From Arsukibacterium sp. (GTDB lineage Bacteria > Pseudomonadota > Gammaproteobacteria > Enterobacterales > Alteromonadaceae), in assembly GCF_018402695.1 (NCBI RefSeq), contig NZ_JAGYIM010000025.1:1-64000 (forward strand): DNA of 64,000 nucleotides, written 5' to 3'. The position numbers were made by a program, and so were the translations under genes. Below are positions 25,625 to 34,567 of this stretch, in pieces. The notes under the pieces were generated by a model. That model made no database searches and was not told the origin of the DNA. It worked only from the letters and a program-made list of their open reading frames with translations. Position 1 is the stretch's first letter. Each line of letters begins with the position of its first letter.

Positions 25625-26653
25625 ATGAAAATGAATAAGCTTACCAAACTGATTGTTGCTTCAGCCGTCAGCCTGGCGTTTGCAGGGCAAGCGCATGCCA
25701 ATCGTGATACCGTGCAGGTAGCGGGTTCATCAACAGTACTGCCTTTTGCCTCTATTGCGGCCGAAGAGTTTGGCAATAACTTTGCGCAGTTCCGGACGCC
25801 GGTAGTGGGCTCGGGTGGCTCATCAGGTGGTCTGCGTCAATTCTGTCAGGGCGTGGGCACTAATACTATCGATATTGCTAACGCATCACGGGCAATTCGC
25901 CCGGCGGAAGTTGCTGCCTGTAAAGAAAATGGCGTCAAACAAATAATCGAAGTTAAGATTGGTTACGATGGCATTGTATTTGCCTCGCGCATCGACGCCG
26001 GCATTTTCAAGTTAAAACCTGAACATGTGTTCCTGGCCCAGGCTGCGCAAGTACCACAGAATGGTAAAATGGTAGCGAACCCTTATACCAATTGGCAGCA
26101 AATTGATAAGTCGTTGCCAGATCAGGCCATTTTACTGGCTATTCCGGGTTCAAATCACGGCACCCGTGAAGTTTACGAAGAAAAAGTAATTTTAGATGGT
26201 TGTAAAACCTTCGCAGAAGTACAGGCATTACCAAAAGCAGAGCAAAATAACTTTTGTTTAGCGATGCGTACCGATGGCAGCGTGGTGGAAATTGCCGGTG
26301 ATTATACGGAAACTCTGGCCAGGCTGCAGGCTCAGAAAAATGCCCTTGGGGTATTTGGCCTGAGTTTCTATGAAGCCAACCGCGACCGGATTAAAGTGGC
26401 GACAGTAAATGATATTGAACCGACCGTTGATAATATTATCGACGGTGTGTACCCGGTGTCACGGCCACTGTTCTTCTATGTAAAAGGTGAGCATCTTGGG
26501 GTTATTCCGGGCTTAAAAGAGTTTGCTGAGTACTTTGTCTCAGATGCTGCGTCAGGTTTTGGCAGCCCGCTGGAAGCGGCAGGCTTAATTCCGCTGGATG
26601 ATGATGAAAGAGCGACTATACTGGCCAATATTCGGGCAAAAAAATCGCTGTAA
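25625..26653 (+). CDS. pstS: Phosphate-binding protein PstS (first Pst system)
   Basis: This is a 342-residue periplasmic binding protein with a signal peptide (KLIVASAVSLAFAGQAHA). Phosphate-contacting loops are visible: VAGSSTVLPFA, GSGGSSGGL, ASRAI, and PGSNHGTREVYEEKV. It is of the larger PstS type common in marine and freshwater proteobacteria, with a NIDGVYPVSRPLFFYV-like late segment. It is preceded by a strong Pho box and followed by a terminator, so part of its mRNA ends before pstC. This gives excess binding protein over permease. It delivers phosphate to the PstC-PstA-PstB transporter encoded next. Confidence 0.95.
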   Translation: MKMNKLTKLIVASAVSLAFAGQAHANRDTVQVAGSSTVLPFASIAAEEFGNNFAQFRTPVVGSGGSSGGLRQFCQGVGTNTIDIANASRAIRPAEVAACKENGVKQIIEVKIGYDGIVFASRIDAGIFKLKPEHVFLAQAAQVPQNGKMVANPYTNWQQIDKSLPDQAILLAIPGSNHGTREVYEEKVILDGCKTFAEVQALPKAEQNNFCLAMRTDGSVVEIAGDYTETLARLQAQKNALGVFGLSFYEANRDRIKVATVNDIEPTVDNIIDGVYPVSRPLFFYVKGEHLGVIPGLKEFAEYFVSDAASGFGSPLEAAGLIPLDDDERATILANIRAKKSL

Positions 26654-26678
26654 CGGCTGAAGTAATGATAAAGTAACG

Positions 26679-26707
26679 AAGAGGGCCGGATGGTCCTCTT
26701 TTTTATT
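26679..26707 (+). terminator. Terminator between pstS and pstC
   Basis: The stem AAGAGGGCC/GGTCCTCTT (9 bp with one G-U pair) has loop GGAT and a run of T after it. Confidence 0.85.
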
Positions 26708-26725
26708 TCAGTAATGTGACAGTGG

Positions 26726-26759
26726 TTGTAATAAAACTGCAATATGGACGCGTTAAGCT
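26726..26759 (+). promoter_or_regulatory. Second Pho box, before pstC
   Basis: TTGTAAT and CTGCAAT with spacer AAAA (26726-26743) match at 10 of 14 positions. A weak -10 (TAAGCT, 26754-26759) follows 10 nt later. It lies after the pstS terminator, so the permease genes have their own phosphate-controlled start. Confidence 0.55.
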
Positions 26760-26822
26760 TGCGCGGCTTATTATAGAAGTATGTCCCCTGTGGGATAATC
26801 CGGATTGGCGAATGGAGCAAGC

Positions 26823-28220
26823 ATGAGTAATTTTTCGTTAATTGTACTGCTGCTGGCGTTGATGGCGGTCGGCTATCAGCTTGGCATGGTGCGCAGTCGC
26901 AAGGTGGCGACAGTTAACCCGCAGCAAAAAATGCACTCCAGGCCGCATCATTACGGCATGATGGTTGGCTTGTGGGCGGTTATTCCTGCTTTCTTTATTT
27001 TGGTGCTGTGGACCCTACTGTCACCCGGCGTGATCAGTAATATGGTTGCCGCCCAGTTGCCTGAGCAAGCGCTGGCCGCAGAGGGCATGAATGCCGATGT
27101 TATTATGCGCCGCATCAGTAACCTGGCTGCCAATTTTGGCGTAGTGGCTGAAGCGGAGCAATGGGAGTTGGCGGCAGCAGCCTACATGCAGCAGCTAAAA
27201 AGCAGCAGCGCCTTACTGTTAACCGGCCTGATAGCAGCGATAGCCGCAGCAGGTTTGTTTTTCAGTTATAAACGCATTCAACCGCAATTGCGCGCCCGGC
27301 ATCAGATTGAGCGCACCGTTAAAGCCGTGCTGATTATCTGCTCTACGGTGGCTATTTTAACCACTATTGGCATCGTGCTGTCGATGGTGGGAGAAACTTT
27401 TAAGTTCTTCAGCTTTATTCCGCCGGCAGATTTTTTCTTCGGTACCACCTGGAACCCCCGCTTTTCGACAACAGGCGTCAGTGAAGGCTCACTGACCGGG
27501 AGTCAGGGCAGTTTTGGTTTGTTACCGCTGTTATCAGGTACTATGCTGGTGGCGGTTATTGCCCTGCTAGTGGCTATTCCACTGGGGCTGATGGTTGCTA
27601 TTTATCTGGCGGAATATGCCCCGGCTAAATTCCGGGCTACCGCTAAGCCCGTTATTGAAGTGCTGGCCGGTATTCCCACTATAGTATATGGTTTTTTTGC
27701 GCTGGTGACGGTAGGGCCCTTTCTGGCTGATTTTGGCGCCAGTATCGGCCTGACGATCCGGGCGACATCTGCTCTGACTGCTGGGGTGGTAATGGGCATT
27801 ATGATTATTCCTTTTATCTCTTCCCTGTCTGATGACATTATCACTCAGGTGCCGAAAGCCTTGCGTGATGCCTCGCTCGGGCTGGGCGCAACCAAGTCTG
27901 AAACCGTGCGTAAAGTAGTGCTGCCTGCGGCATTACCCGGTATTGTTGGTGCCATTCTACTGGCCGCCAGCCGGGCAATTGGCGAAACCATGATCGTCGT
28001 ACTGGCTGCCGGTAACAGCCCGACGCTGACCGCGAACCCCTTTGAGGCGGTATCAACCGTTACCGTGACTATCGTCAATCAGTTAACCGGCGACAATGAC
28101 TTTGCCAGTCCGCAGTCACTGGTGGCCTTTGCGCTGGGTTTAACGTTATTTGTTATTACCCTGCTGCTGAACGTAGTGGCACTGGTGATCGTGCGTAAAT
28201 ACCGGGAACAATACGAGTAA
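26823..28220 (+). CDS. pstC: Phosphate ABC transporter permease PstC
   Basis: This is a 465-residue permease, longer than E. coli PstC (319) because of an N-terminal part with extra membrane helices and a periplasmic region (about 35-185). The C-terminal core has the PstC helices and the cytoplasmic coupling loop ALRDASLGLGATKSETVRKVVLP with its EAA-type Gly. The ATG at 26823 has GGAG before it; a TTG at 26805 is an alternative. pstA follows after 3 nt. Confidence 0.93.
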   Translation: MSNFSLIVLLLALMAVGYQLGMVRSRKVATVNPQQKMHSRPHHYGMMVGLWAVIPAFFILVLWTLLSPGVISNMVAAQLPEQALAAEGMNADVIMRRISNLAANFGVVAEAEQWELAAAAYMQQLKSSSALLLTGLIAAIAAAGLFFSYKRIQPQLRARHQIERTVKAVLIICSTVAILTTIGIVLSMVGETFKFFSFIPPADFFFGTTWNPRFSTTGVSEGSLTGSQGSFGLLPLLSGTMLVAVIALLVAIPLGLMVAIYLAEYAPAKFRATAKPVIEVLAGIPTIVYGFFALVTVGPFLADFGASIGLTIRATSALTAGVVMGIMIIPFISSLSDDIITQVPKALRDASLGLGATKSETVRKVVLPAALPGIVGAILLAASRAIGETMIVVLAAGNSPTLTANPFEAVSTVTVTIVNQLTGDNDFASPQSLVAFALGLTLFVITLLLNVVALVIVRKYREQYE

Positions 28221-28223
28221 CTT

Positions 28224-29615
28224 ATGACTGAGATGAATATGAACCCAGCGAAAGAACCAGCAGCAGCTAACCCTGCGCCGCTGAGTAAAACCCAGCAAAA
28301 AGTTGCAGCATCGCTTAATCGGCGCCATCGCCAGGAAAAGGTGTTCAAAAGTATTGGTCTGGGCGCGGTGTTAATCAGCCTGACCCTGGTAGCTATTTTG
28401 TTTATCAATATCTTCGCCAAGGGCTTACCCGCGTTCTGGCAATCGGCCATAACCCTGGATATTTACTTTGACCCGGAAATTATCCAAATCAGTGATAAAC
28501 CGGTGCAGCAGCCGGATGAGACTGAAAATGCGTTCCGGCAACGCTACGTTGAATGGCGGTCGGAAGTGGGAATGGTCAACTTTAACCGGTTAATTCTGGA
28601 CGGCCTTTATAAGGTGATACCAGAAGCATCAGAGCGCCAAAATCGGCGTCATGCCGCACGACTTGTGACCTCTGGTGAGCGCTATGCCCTGCGCGATATG
28701 GTTATTGATAATCCGGCCATTATTGGCCAGACCAAAACCGTACACTTGCTAACCGATGCGAATATCGATGTCTGGTTAAAAGGCAACATTGACCGTAGCC
28801 TGCCAGACTCGCAACAGCAGCTGAGCCCGAAAGTACGGGAGTGGGTAACGATGCTGTCTGAGCAGGGTATTATTGAAAACCGCTTCAGCTTCGCCTTGTT
28901 TATGAACCCGGATTCGCGTAGTTCACTGGCCTCAGCCGGTCTGGCCGGCGCCTTTATGGGCTCGCTGTATATGATGCTGGTGGTGATCTTTCTGGCTGTG
29001 CCGATGGGCGTTGCAGCCGCTATTTATCTGGAAGAATTTGCTCCCAAGAACAAAATTACCGATTTGGTCGAAGTGAATATCAATAACCTGGCGGCGGTGC
29101 CGTCCATTGTATTTGGTTTGCTTGGGGCGGCGGTATTTATTGGCTGGTTCAACCTGCCTATTTCGGCGCCCATTGTCGGCGGTCTGGTATTAAGCTTAAT
29201 GACATTACCCACCGTTATTATCGCCACCCGTTCCACCCTGAAAGCCATACCACCGTCTATCCGTCAGGCTGCACTGGGCCTTGGCGCGTCGAAGATGCAG
29301 GCAATTTTCCACCATGTATTACCACTGGCGGTACCAGGCATTCTGACCGGCGCTATTCTGGGCGTCGCCCAGGCGCTTGGGGAGGCAGCGCCACTGTTAC
29401 TTATTGGTATGAAATCCTTTGTGGCTCAGGTGCCAACCGGGCCGTTTGAGCAGTCAACGGCGTTACCGGTGCAAATTTTCCTGTGGCAGGGTAACGAGCT
29501 GCGCAACTTTTTTGAAGCCCGGACCTCTGCCGCTATTATCGTACTGCTGGCGTTAATGTTGTCGTTAAACGCGCTGGCAATATGGCTGCGTAAAAAGTAT
29601 GAGAAACGCTGGTAA
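28224..29615 (+). CDS. pstA: Phosphate ABC transporter permease PstA
   Basis: This is a 463-residue permease with an N-terminal cytoplasmic leader (about 1-50), one membrane helix, a periplasmic insert of about 150 residues (about 75-225), and a C-terminal core of five helices. The coupling loop reads [24 protein letters not shown], and [11 protein letters not shown] precedes the last helices. The long form matches the long PstC partner. It starts 3 nt after pstC; pstB follows after a 131-nt gap with no obvious terminator or Pho box. Confidence 0.93.
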   Translation: MTEMNMNPAKEPAAANPAPLSKTQQKVAASLNRRHRQEKVFKSIGLGAVLISLTLVAILFINIFAKGLPAFWQSAITLDIYFDPEIIQISDKPVQQPDETENAFRQRYVEWRSEVGMVNFNRLILDGLYKVIPEASERQNRRHAARLVTSGERYALRDMVIDNPAIIGQTKTVHLLTDANIDVWLKGNIDRSLPDSQQQLSPKVREWVTMLSEQGIIENRFSFALFMNPDSRSSLASAGLAGAFMGSLYMMLVVIFLAVPMGVAAAIYLEEFAPKNKITDLVEVNINNLAAVPSIVFGLLGAAVFIGWFNLPISAPIVGGLVLSLMTLPTVIIATRSTLKAIPPSIRQAALGLGASKMQAIFHHVLPLAVPGILTGAILGVAQALGEAAPLLLIGMKSFVAQVPTGPFEQSTALPVQIFLWQGNELRNFFEARTSAAIIVLLALMLSLNALAIWLRKKYEKRW

Positions 29616-29746
29616 GCGTTGCGGCTAAACCGTGCTGCCAGCATAAGATAACTATTCCGGTAACGCCCGGGAGAGTAACTGAACAAATTTTAAAATTAAC
29701 CGAACACGATGTAACCTTACACGGTGTAATTAAGGCGGATTTAGCG

Positions 29747-30532
29747 ATGACAGCAATTGAGACCAACAGCAGCGGCAAGGTAAAAATGACAGCCCGCGAC
29801 GTCAAAGTGTTTTACGGCGACAATGAAGCAATTCATGGCGTTAACCTTGATGTTATTGAAAATGAAGTTATCGCTTTTATCGGCCCGTCAGGCTGTGGCA
29901 AGTCAACGTTTTTGCGCTGTCTGAACCGGATGAACGATACGATTGATATCTGCCGGGTGACTGGCAGCATTAAAATGGATGGTCGCGATATTTATGACCC
30001 GTCGCTGGACGTGGTGCAGCTGCGGGCGCAGGTAGGGATGGTATTCCAGAAGCCAAACCCGTTTCCAAAATCAATCTATGAAAATATTGCCTATGGCCCC
30101 CGCCTGCACGGCCTGGCCAGCCGTAAATCCGAATTAGACGATGTGGTGGAGTCGAGTTTACGCCGGGCAGGTTTATGGAATGAAGTCAAAGACCGCTTAG
30201 ACCAGCCTGGCACCGGCTTATCAGGTGGTCAGCAGCAGCGGCTATGCATTGCCCGTAGTATCGCGGTCAGTCCGGATGTTATTTTAATGGATGAGCCTTG
30301 CTCGGCACTGGATCCTATCGCTACCTCAATTATTGAAGAACTGATCGATGAGCTGAAGCAAAACTTTACCATCGTTATTGTTACCCATAATATGCAGCAG
30401 GCGGCACGGGTATCAGACCGCACTGCGTTTTTCCATCTGGGTGATTTAATCGAAATTGGTGCCACCAACGAAGTCTTTACCAACCCGAAGAATAAAAGAA
30501 CCGAGGACTATATTACTGGTCGTTATGGTTAA
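29747..30532 (+). CDS. pstB: Phosphate ABC transporter ATPase PstB
   Basis: This is a 261-residue ATPase with Walker A (GPSGCGKST), signature (LSGGQQQR), Walker B ([13 protein letters not shown]) and the switch His in [12 protein letters not shown]. It energises PstCA. AAGG and GGA precede the ATG. It is followed by a strong terminator. No phoU is in this operon; the canonical phoU is at 57 kb. Confidence 0.97.
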   Translation: MTAIETNSSGKVKMTARDVKVFYGDNEAIHGVNLDVIENEVIAFIGPSGCGKSTFLRCLNRMNDTIDICRVTGSIKMDGRDIYDPSLDVVQLRAQVGMVFQKPNPFPKSIYENIAYGPRLHGLASRKSELDDVVESSLRRAGLWNEVKDRLDQPGTGLSGGQQQRLCIARSIAVSPDVILMDEPCSALDPIATSIIEELIDELKQNFTIVIVTHNMQQAARVSDRTAFFHLGDLIEIGATNEVFTNPKNKRTEDYITGRYG

Positions 30533-30555
30533 GCCTGGGGTAACCCCTCTCTAGT

Positions 30556-30583
30556 AAAAAAAGGAGCTGCGGCTCCTTTTTTT
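30556..30583 (+). terminator. Terminator of the first pst operon
   Basis: AAAAAAAGGAGC/GCTCCTTTTTTT forms a 12-bp stem with loop TGCG. The T-run in the 3' arm makes it a strong rho-independent site, and it could work in both directions. Confidence 0.92.
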
Positions 30584-30665
30584 ATGGCTATTTGCAATTA
30601 AAGCTGGCTATCTGCTTAATTTGATAAATACTTTTGCTTAAATATAGCGGCATTTTAGTTGCGGT

Positions 30666-30740
30666 AAGTCATAAAAGCATCATTTAAAAGTCATAAAAGT
30701 GCCACTTTGTCATCTAACTGTCATAAAATGGCAATATTAT
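30666..30740 (+). promoter_or_regulatory. Array of Pho half-sites before the porin gene
   Basis: The best box is TTGTCAT-CTAA-CTGTCAT (30707-30724, 13 of 14). TATTAT follows exactly 10 nt later (30735-30740). Upstream, AAGTCAT (30666), GCATCAT (30677) and AAGTCAT (30688) repeat at an 11-bp period, so at least five half-sites are present. Confidence 0.82.
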
Positions 30741-30811
30741 AGCGGCCGTCAAGAAGTGTGGTGATGAGTGCGGCAGCAGTTATCAGAGCAGAACTAACTC
30801 AGGTGCAGAAT

Positions 30812-31717
30812 ATGAAAAGATCAGCGGTAGTAGTAGCAATGGCATTGGCAGCGGCGACAACAGTGCAGGCCGATCCGGTAACGGTGTATGGTCAGTTAAA
30901 TGTCTCAGCCCAGTCCAGCGATGAAGGCGAAGGCCGCTTTTCTGAGTTAAAGAGCAACAGTTCACGCTTTGGTTTAACAGGTGATTTTGCACTGGATAAC
31001 GGTTTAACACTGGTGTATCAGGTAGAGTGGGGCGTAGACCTGGCTGATGTTGGGGATGGTGATAACATTACCTCACGTAACCAGTATATTGGTTTAAAAG
31101 GCCATTTCGGTGAAGTACGGCTGGGCCGGCATGATACGGCGTTAAAAGATGCCCAGGGCAAAATTGATTTGTTCAGCGACTATGAAGCAGACGTAAAGAA
31201 TTTATGGCGCGGTGAAGTGCGGGCCAGCGATTCTGTAACCTATTACACCCCAACGTTTAATGGCTTTGGTGTGCACTTAACCTACGTTATGGAAGACGCG
31301 GCAGATGCTGAAGACGCGTTCTCTGCAGCAGTCTATTATGGTGATGACAGCCTGAAAGACAGTAATTTCTACGCTGCTATTGCCGTCGATTCTGATGTGG
31401 CTGGGTTTGATGCGATGCGGGCCCATGCTCAGACAAAAGTATCAGGCGTGAAACTGGGTGCTATGTATCATACCCAGGAAAATATTGTCAGCGGCCTGGA
31501 GCAGGATGGCTGGTTAGTCAGCGCAGCTTACCCGCTGGGTAAAACCGAGTTAAAAGCCCAGTATCAGACACTGGAAGATGACGACGCAGTCAGTGTTGGT
31601 GTTGATTATAAAGCCGGTAAAAATACTACTTTGTTTGCCTGGTACAGTAGCTTTAATCTGGACCTGGCAGCGCCGGACCGCGATTACCTGGCCGTCGGCA
31701 TCAAACACAAGTTTTAA
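30812..31717 (+). CDS. Outer-membrane porin, PhoB-regulated
   Basis: This 301-residue general porin has a signal peptide (KRSAVVVAMALAAATTVQA) and 16-strand-type features: DPVTVYGQLNVS at the start, FGEVRLGRHDT in the middle, and a terminal strand ending in Phe (VGIKHKF). The ATG at 30812 has AGGTG before it and begins the signal peptide; an upstream in-frame codon at 30758 does not. The strong Pho array suggests a role in passing phosphate or phosphorylated compounds across the outer membrane, like PhoE or OprP. It is not of the OprP/OprO family, so anion selectivity is unproven. Confidence 0.9.
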   Translation: MKRSAVVVAMALAAATTVQADPVTVYGQLNVSAQSSDEGEGRFSELKSNSSRFGLTGDFALDNGLTLVYQVEWGVDLADVGDGDNITSRNQYIGLKGHFGEVRLGRHDTALKDAQGKIDLFSDYEADVKNLWRGEVRASDSVTYYTPTFNGFGVHLTYVMEDAADAEDAFSAAVYYGDDSLKDSNFYAAIAVDSDVAGFDAMRAHAQTKVSGVKLGAMYHTQENIVSGLEQDGWLVSAAYPLGKTELKAQYQTLEDDDAVSVGVDYKAGKNTTLFAWYSSFNLDLAAPDRDYLAVGIKHKF

Positions 31718-31729
31718 GCTGTTGCCAAT

Positions 31730-31758
31730 AAAAACGCCGGTCAGTGACCGGCGTTTTT
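31730..31758. terminator. Bidirectional terminator between porin and TonB receptor
   Basis: AAAAACGCCGGT/ACCGGCGTTTTT is a 12-bp stem with loop CAGTG. It has T-runs on both strands, and the genes on both sides converge on it. Confidence 0.93.
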
Positions 31759-31785
31759 GTTTTTGCACTATAGCCAGTTGCTGGC

Positions 31786-34446
31786 TTAGTACTTGTAAGA
31801 AAAGCTTAAGCTGTAGCTCTGGCCTTCAGTGCGCTGTTGCAGAATTTCGCCCTGCTGCAATATTTCCACTTCTTCATCCAGTAAGTTTTTCAGGCCTACT
31901 TTTACTGTCATGTTCTCCAGCGGCGTATAGCCGTAGGTGAAATCCAGGGAGTGAAATGGCTGCTCAAATGCATCGTCTTTATCATTTACGCCAGCAAACG
32001 CAATCCGCTTACCAAAAACGTTATAGGTAAGCGTAGCGTTGTGTTTATTGTCGTCAGAGTCAAAACCAAGCTGCAGGTTAGTGACATACTTGGAATGGCC
32101 ACTTAAGCCCCGCGTCAGGTTAGTTAAATCAGCACCCGGGAACGGCTGAATGCTAATTTCAGACTCGCTGACGGTCAGGTTACCTGCCACAAAGAAGTTA
32201 TTGGCAAGTTTACCAAACTCACCGCTAAACATGTCCAGCTGCTGCAGGAATTCTGCTTCCGCACCATACACCTTGCCACTTTGAGCATTACGGAATGACA
32301 TCAGCAAGTTACCGTCAGAGCCCGACAATTCAATGGCTTCAATCGGGTTTTCCAGATCTTTATAGAACAGACCAAGGCTGTAATTACTGCTGTCGTAATA
32401 CCATTCTAAGCGGGCATCAAAGCTGCTGATGTCGGTGCTTTTCAGGCCGGCAAAACCGGTTACTTTAAAGTCGGTTAACGGGTCAACGTACAATACCGGA
32501 GTTACTTCGCGTAAGTCGGGGCGCACCACCGTTTTACTGTAACCAAAGCGGGCCTGCAGGTCATCATTAACAAACCAGGTTAGTGACAACGCCGGGTAAA
32601 AACCGTCTTCCAATAGCACGGAATCAGTTACGTTGCCACTGACTTGGCCATCAGCAGTGAGTGGCAATGAAATCTGCTTGAAGTCTTCATAACGCACGCC
32701 AATGTTTAACCGCAACAGATAATCGTAGTTAATTTCCACGGCACCGTAGCCGGCATCAATCATTTGCGCAGCCAGGTAATCGTCGGCCTGGGTGGTGACG
32801 TTAGAAATTTTAAAGCGGTTCGCCGGGTTTAAAATATTGCTGTCAGAGAAAATCTCTGAAAAGCTGCCTGACAGTTGTTCAAGACTGTAACCTACCGTAT
32901 CAAAGTTAAAGCGATCGGTCTGGGCATTACGGCTGCGTTCAAAATAGCTGTAACCACCACTGAAGGTCATCTCTGCTTTGCCCAGGGTCAGCGGTAACTT
33001 GGCGTTCCAGCTGAGGTTTTCAGTGTTATCTTTCATATCACTGAAGCTGTAGTTTACGGCATTCTGATTGCGACGCAGGAACGAAAATACCGAGCCATCA
33101 TCCTGGGTTTCGTTCAGATAACGATACTCAATTTCACCTGGCGCGTTGCGCCGTGCCTTGGCATCGGTGTATTGCCAGTCTACTGCTAAATCCATCAAGT
33201 ACGGAAAGTTGTGCTTACCCCGTAGCTGATTGCTCAGCATGGTGCGCTCTTCATACAAGATACTGGTATCGGTATTAGAACGGTTAGTTTCGTTAATGGT
33301 TTCGATACTGTCGCCGTTTTTAATCTTAATTTCGTCTTTGGTGTCGCTCAGATAAATGGTCGAGGTTTCCAACCGGTGGTCGATACCCAGCTCTAAACCG
33401 AAGTTCAGCATGCCCGATAATTTCACCTGATGTTCGGTGCCTTTAATATCGTCATAGCGGTTCAGTGGCACCAGGTTGTCACCTGATACTGAATAATAGC
33501 GCTCGCGCTCTTCGATATTCTGGGTTGAGCGGTCATAGCTGAGGCCAGTCATCACGCCGAAAACCACATTTTTGGCCAGATCAAAACGACTACCAAAAGA
33601 GGCACTGGCGTCGAAATCAGGTTTTACGGAGGTTGAGCTGATATCGATATCACGGTTAAACGCTGTGCCCAGTTCGCGTACTATAGTCTCCGCCTGCGCC
33701 AGGTTAGGGGCCGTAATGCCACCTAACGCTTCAGCGATATTAATCGGCGTTAAAATACCATACTGCTGTTGGGCGCTGGCCAGTTCTGCTGACATGCTGC
33801 GCTGACCATCGTCTTTGCCGCGCCAGTCATCACCGCCACCGGCATACTCAAAACCGTCGTCACTGTTCAGACTGTTATAACCGGTACCTATCGACAGGTT
33901 AAAACTGGTTTGCAGGGGGATAGCAGTCGTGCGGATATTAACATTACCGCCACCAAAAGCCGCTGGCAGCTCTGGTGAGTAGGCTTTTTGTACTACTAAA
34001 CTTTCAATAATACCGGCCGGAAACATGTCCAGCGGAATAACGTTACGGGTCGGATCCGGGCTTGGCACCATGGCACCATTCAGTAAGGTACTGGAGTAAC
34101 GCTCGCCCAAACCACGAACATAAATAAACTTGTCTTTTACCAGGGTTAAACCGGTAACCCGGCGCAAGGCTGCTGCAGCGTTACTGTCACCAGCCCGGGA
34201 AATTTGCTCCATGCCAAGCACTTCCGCGACATAGGGTTGCTCGCGACGTTCTGCTGCAGCTGAGGCAGCAGAGCTCATCAGACGGCCGGATACAGAAATA
34301 CGTTCAACGTCTTCTTCATTTTGGGTTGCTGCCGCTGGTGTTTCCTGAGCGACTGCACTCAGCGAAACCAGGGCGGTTGCCGTGCTAAGGGCCAGCAAGA
34401 CACTGCGGCCAACACGACTGAAATTAAACTTTTGCATGCTGCTCAT
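31786..34446 (-). CDS. TonB-dependent receptor paired with the duplicated surface lipoprotein
   Basis: This 886-residue outer-membrane receptor has a signal peptide (SVLLALSTATALVSLSAVA). A short acidic leader (QNEEDVERISVSGR, TonB-box region), a plug (about 65-185; AAAALRRVTGLTLVKDKFIYVRG, LNGAMVPSPDPTRNVIPLDMFP) and a large barrel follow. The barrel ends in an aromatic C-terminus (LSFSYKY). The plug is of the Oar/CirA-related kind seen in receptors for large substrates. It lies downstream of the surface lipoprotein on the same strand, with a terminator between them. With no promoter of its own that I can see, it probably depends on read-through from the Pho-regulated gene. Confidence 0.9.
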   Translation of the reverse strand: MSSMQKFNFSRVGRSVLLALSTATALVSLSAVAQETPAAATQNEEDVERISVSGRLMSSAASAAAERREQPYVAEVLGMEQISRAGDSNAAAALRRVTGLTLVKDKFIYVRGLGERYSSTLLNGAMVPSPDPTRNVIPLDMFPAGIIESLVVQKAYSPELPAAFGGGNVNIRTTAIPLQTSFNLSIGTGYNSLNSDDGFEYAGGGDDWRGKDDGQRSMSAELASAQQQYGILTPINIAEALGGITAPNLAQAETIVRELGTAFNRDIDISSTSVKPDFDASASFGSRFDLAKNVVFGVMTGLSYDRSTQNIEERERYYSVSGDNLVPLNRYDDIKGTEHQVKLSGMLNFGLELGIDHRLETSTIYLSDTKDEIKIKNGDSIETINETNRSNTDTSILYEERTMLSNQLRGKHNFPYLMDLAVDWQYTDAKARRNAPGEIEYRYLNETQDDGSVFSFLRRNQNAVNYSFSDMKDNTENLSWNAKLPLTLGKAEMTFSGGYSYFERSRNAQTDRFNFDTVGYSLEQLSGSFSEIFSDSNILNPANRFKISNVTTQADDYLAAQMIDAGYGAVEINYDYLLRLNIGVRYEDFKQISLPLTADGQVSGNVTDSVLLEDGFYPALSLTWFVNDDLQARFGYSKTVVRPDLREVTPVLYVDPLTDFKVTGFAGLKSTDISSFDARLEWYYDSSNYSLGLFYKDLENPIEAIELSGSDGNLLMSFRNAQSGKVYGAEAEFLQQLDMFSGEFGKLANNFFVAGNLTVSESEISIQPFPGADLTNLTRGLSGHSKYVTNLQLGFDSDDNKHNATLTYNVFGKRIAFAGVNDKDDAFEQPFHSLDFTYGYTPLENMTVKVGLKNLLDEEVEILQQGEILQQRTEGQSYSLSFSYKY

Positions 34447-34530
34447 CTGAACTTGTCCTATCAGCTTTTACTGTTACATCTGTGTTGCACTGAACTAACT
34501 AAGGAGCAGGCTCAATGCGATGGAATAAAA

Positions 34531-34560
34531 AAACACTGCCAGGCTAAGCTGGCAGTGTTT
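34531..34560 (-). terminator. Terminator between the surface lipoprotein and TonB receptor genes
   Basis: The stem AAACACTGCCAG/CTGGCAGTGTTT (12 bp) has a 6-nt loop. A T-run follows on the minus strand. It lies between two same-strand genes, so it may set their ratio by partial read-through, as at pstS-pstC. Confidence 0.9.
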
Positions 34561-34567
34561 GCTGCTG

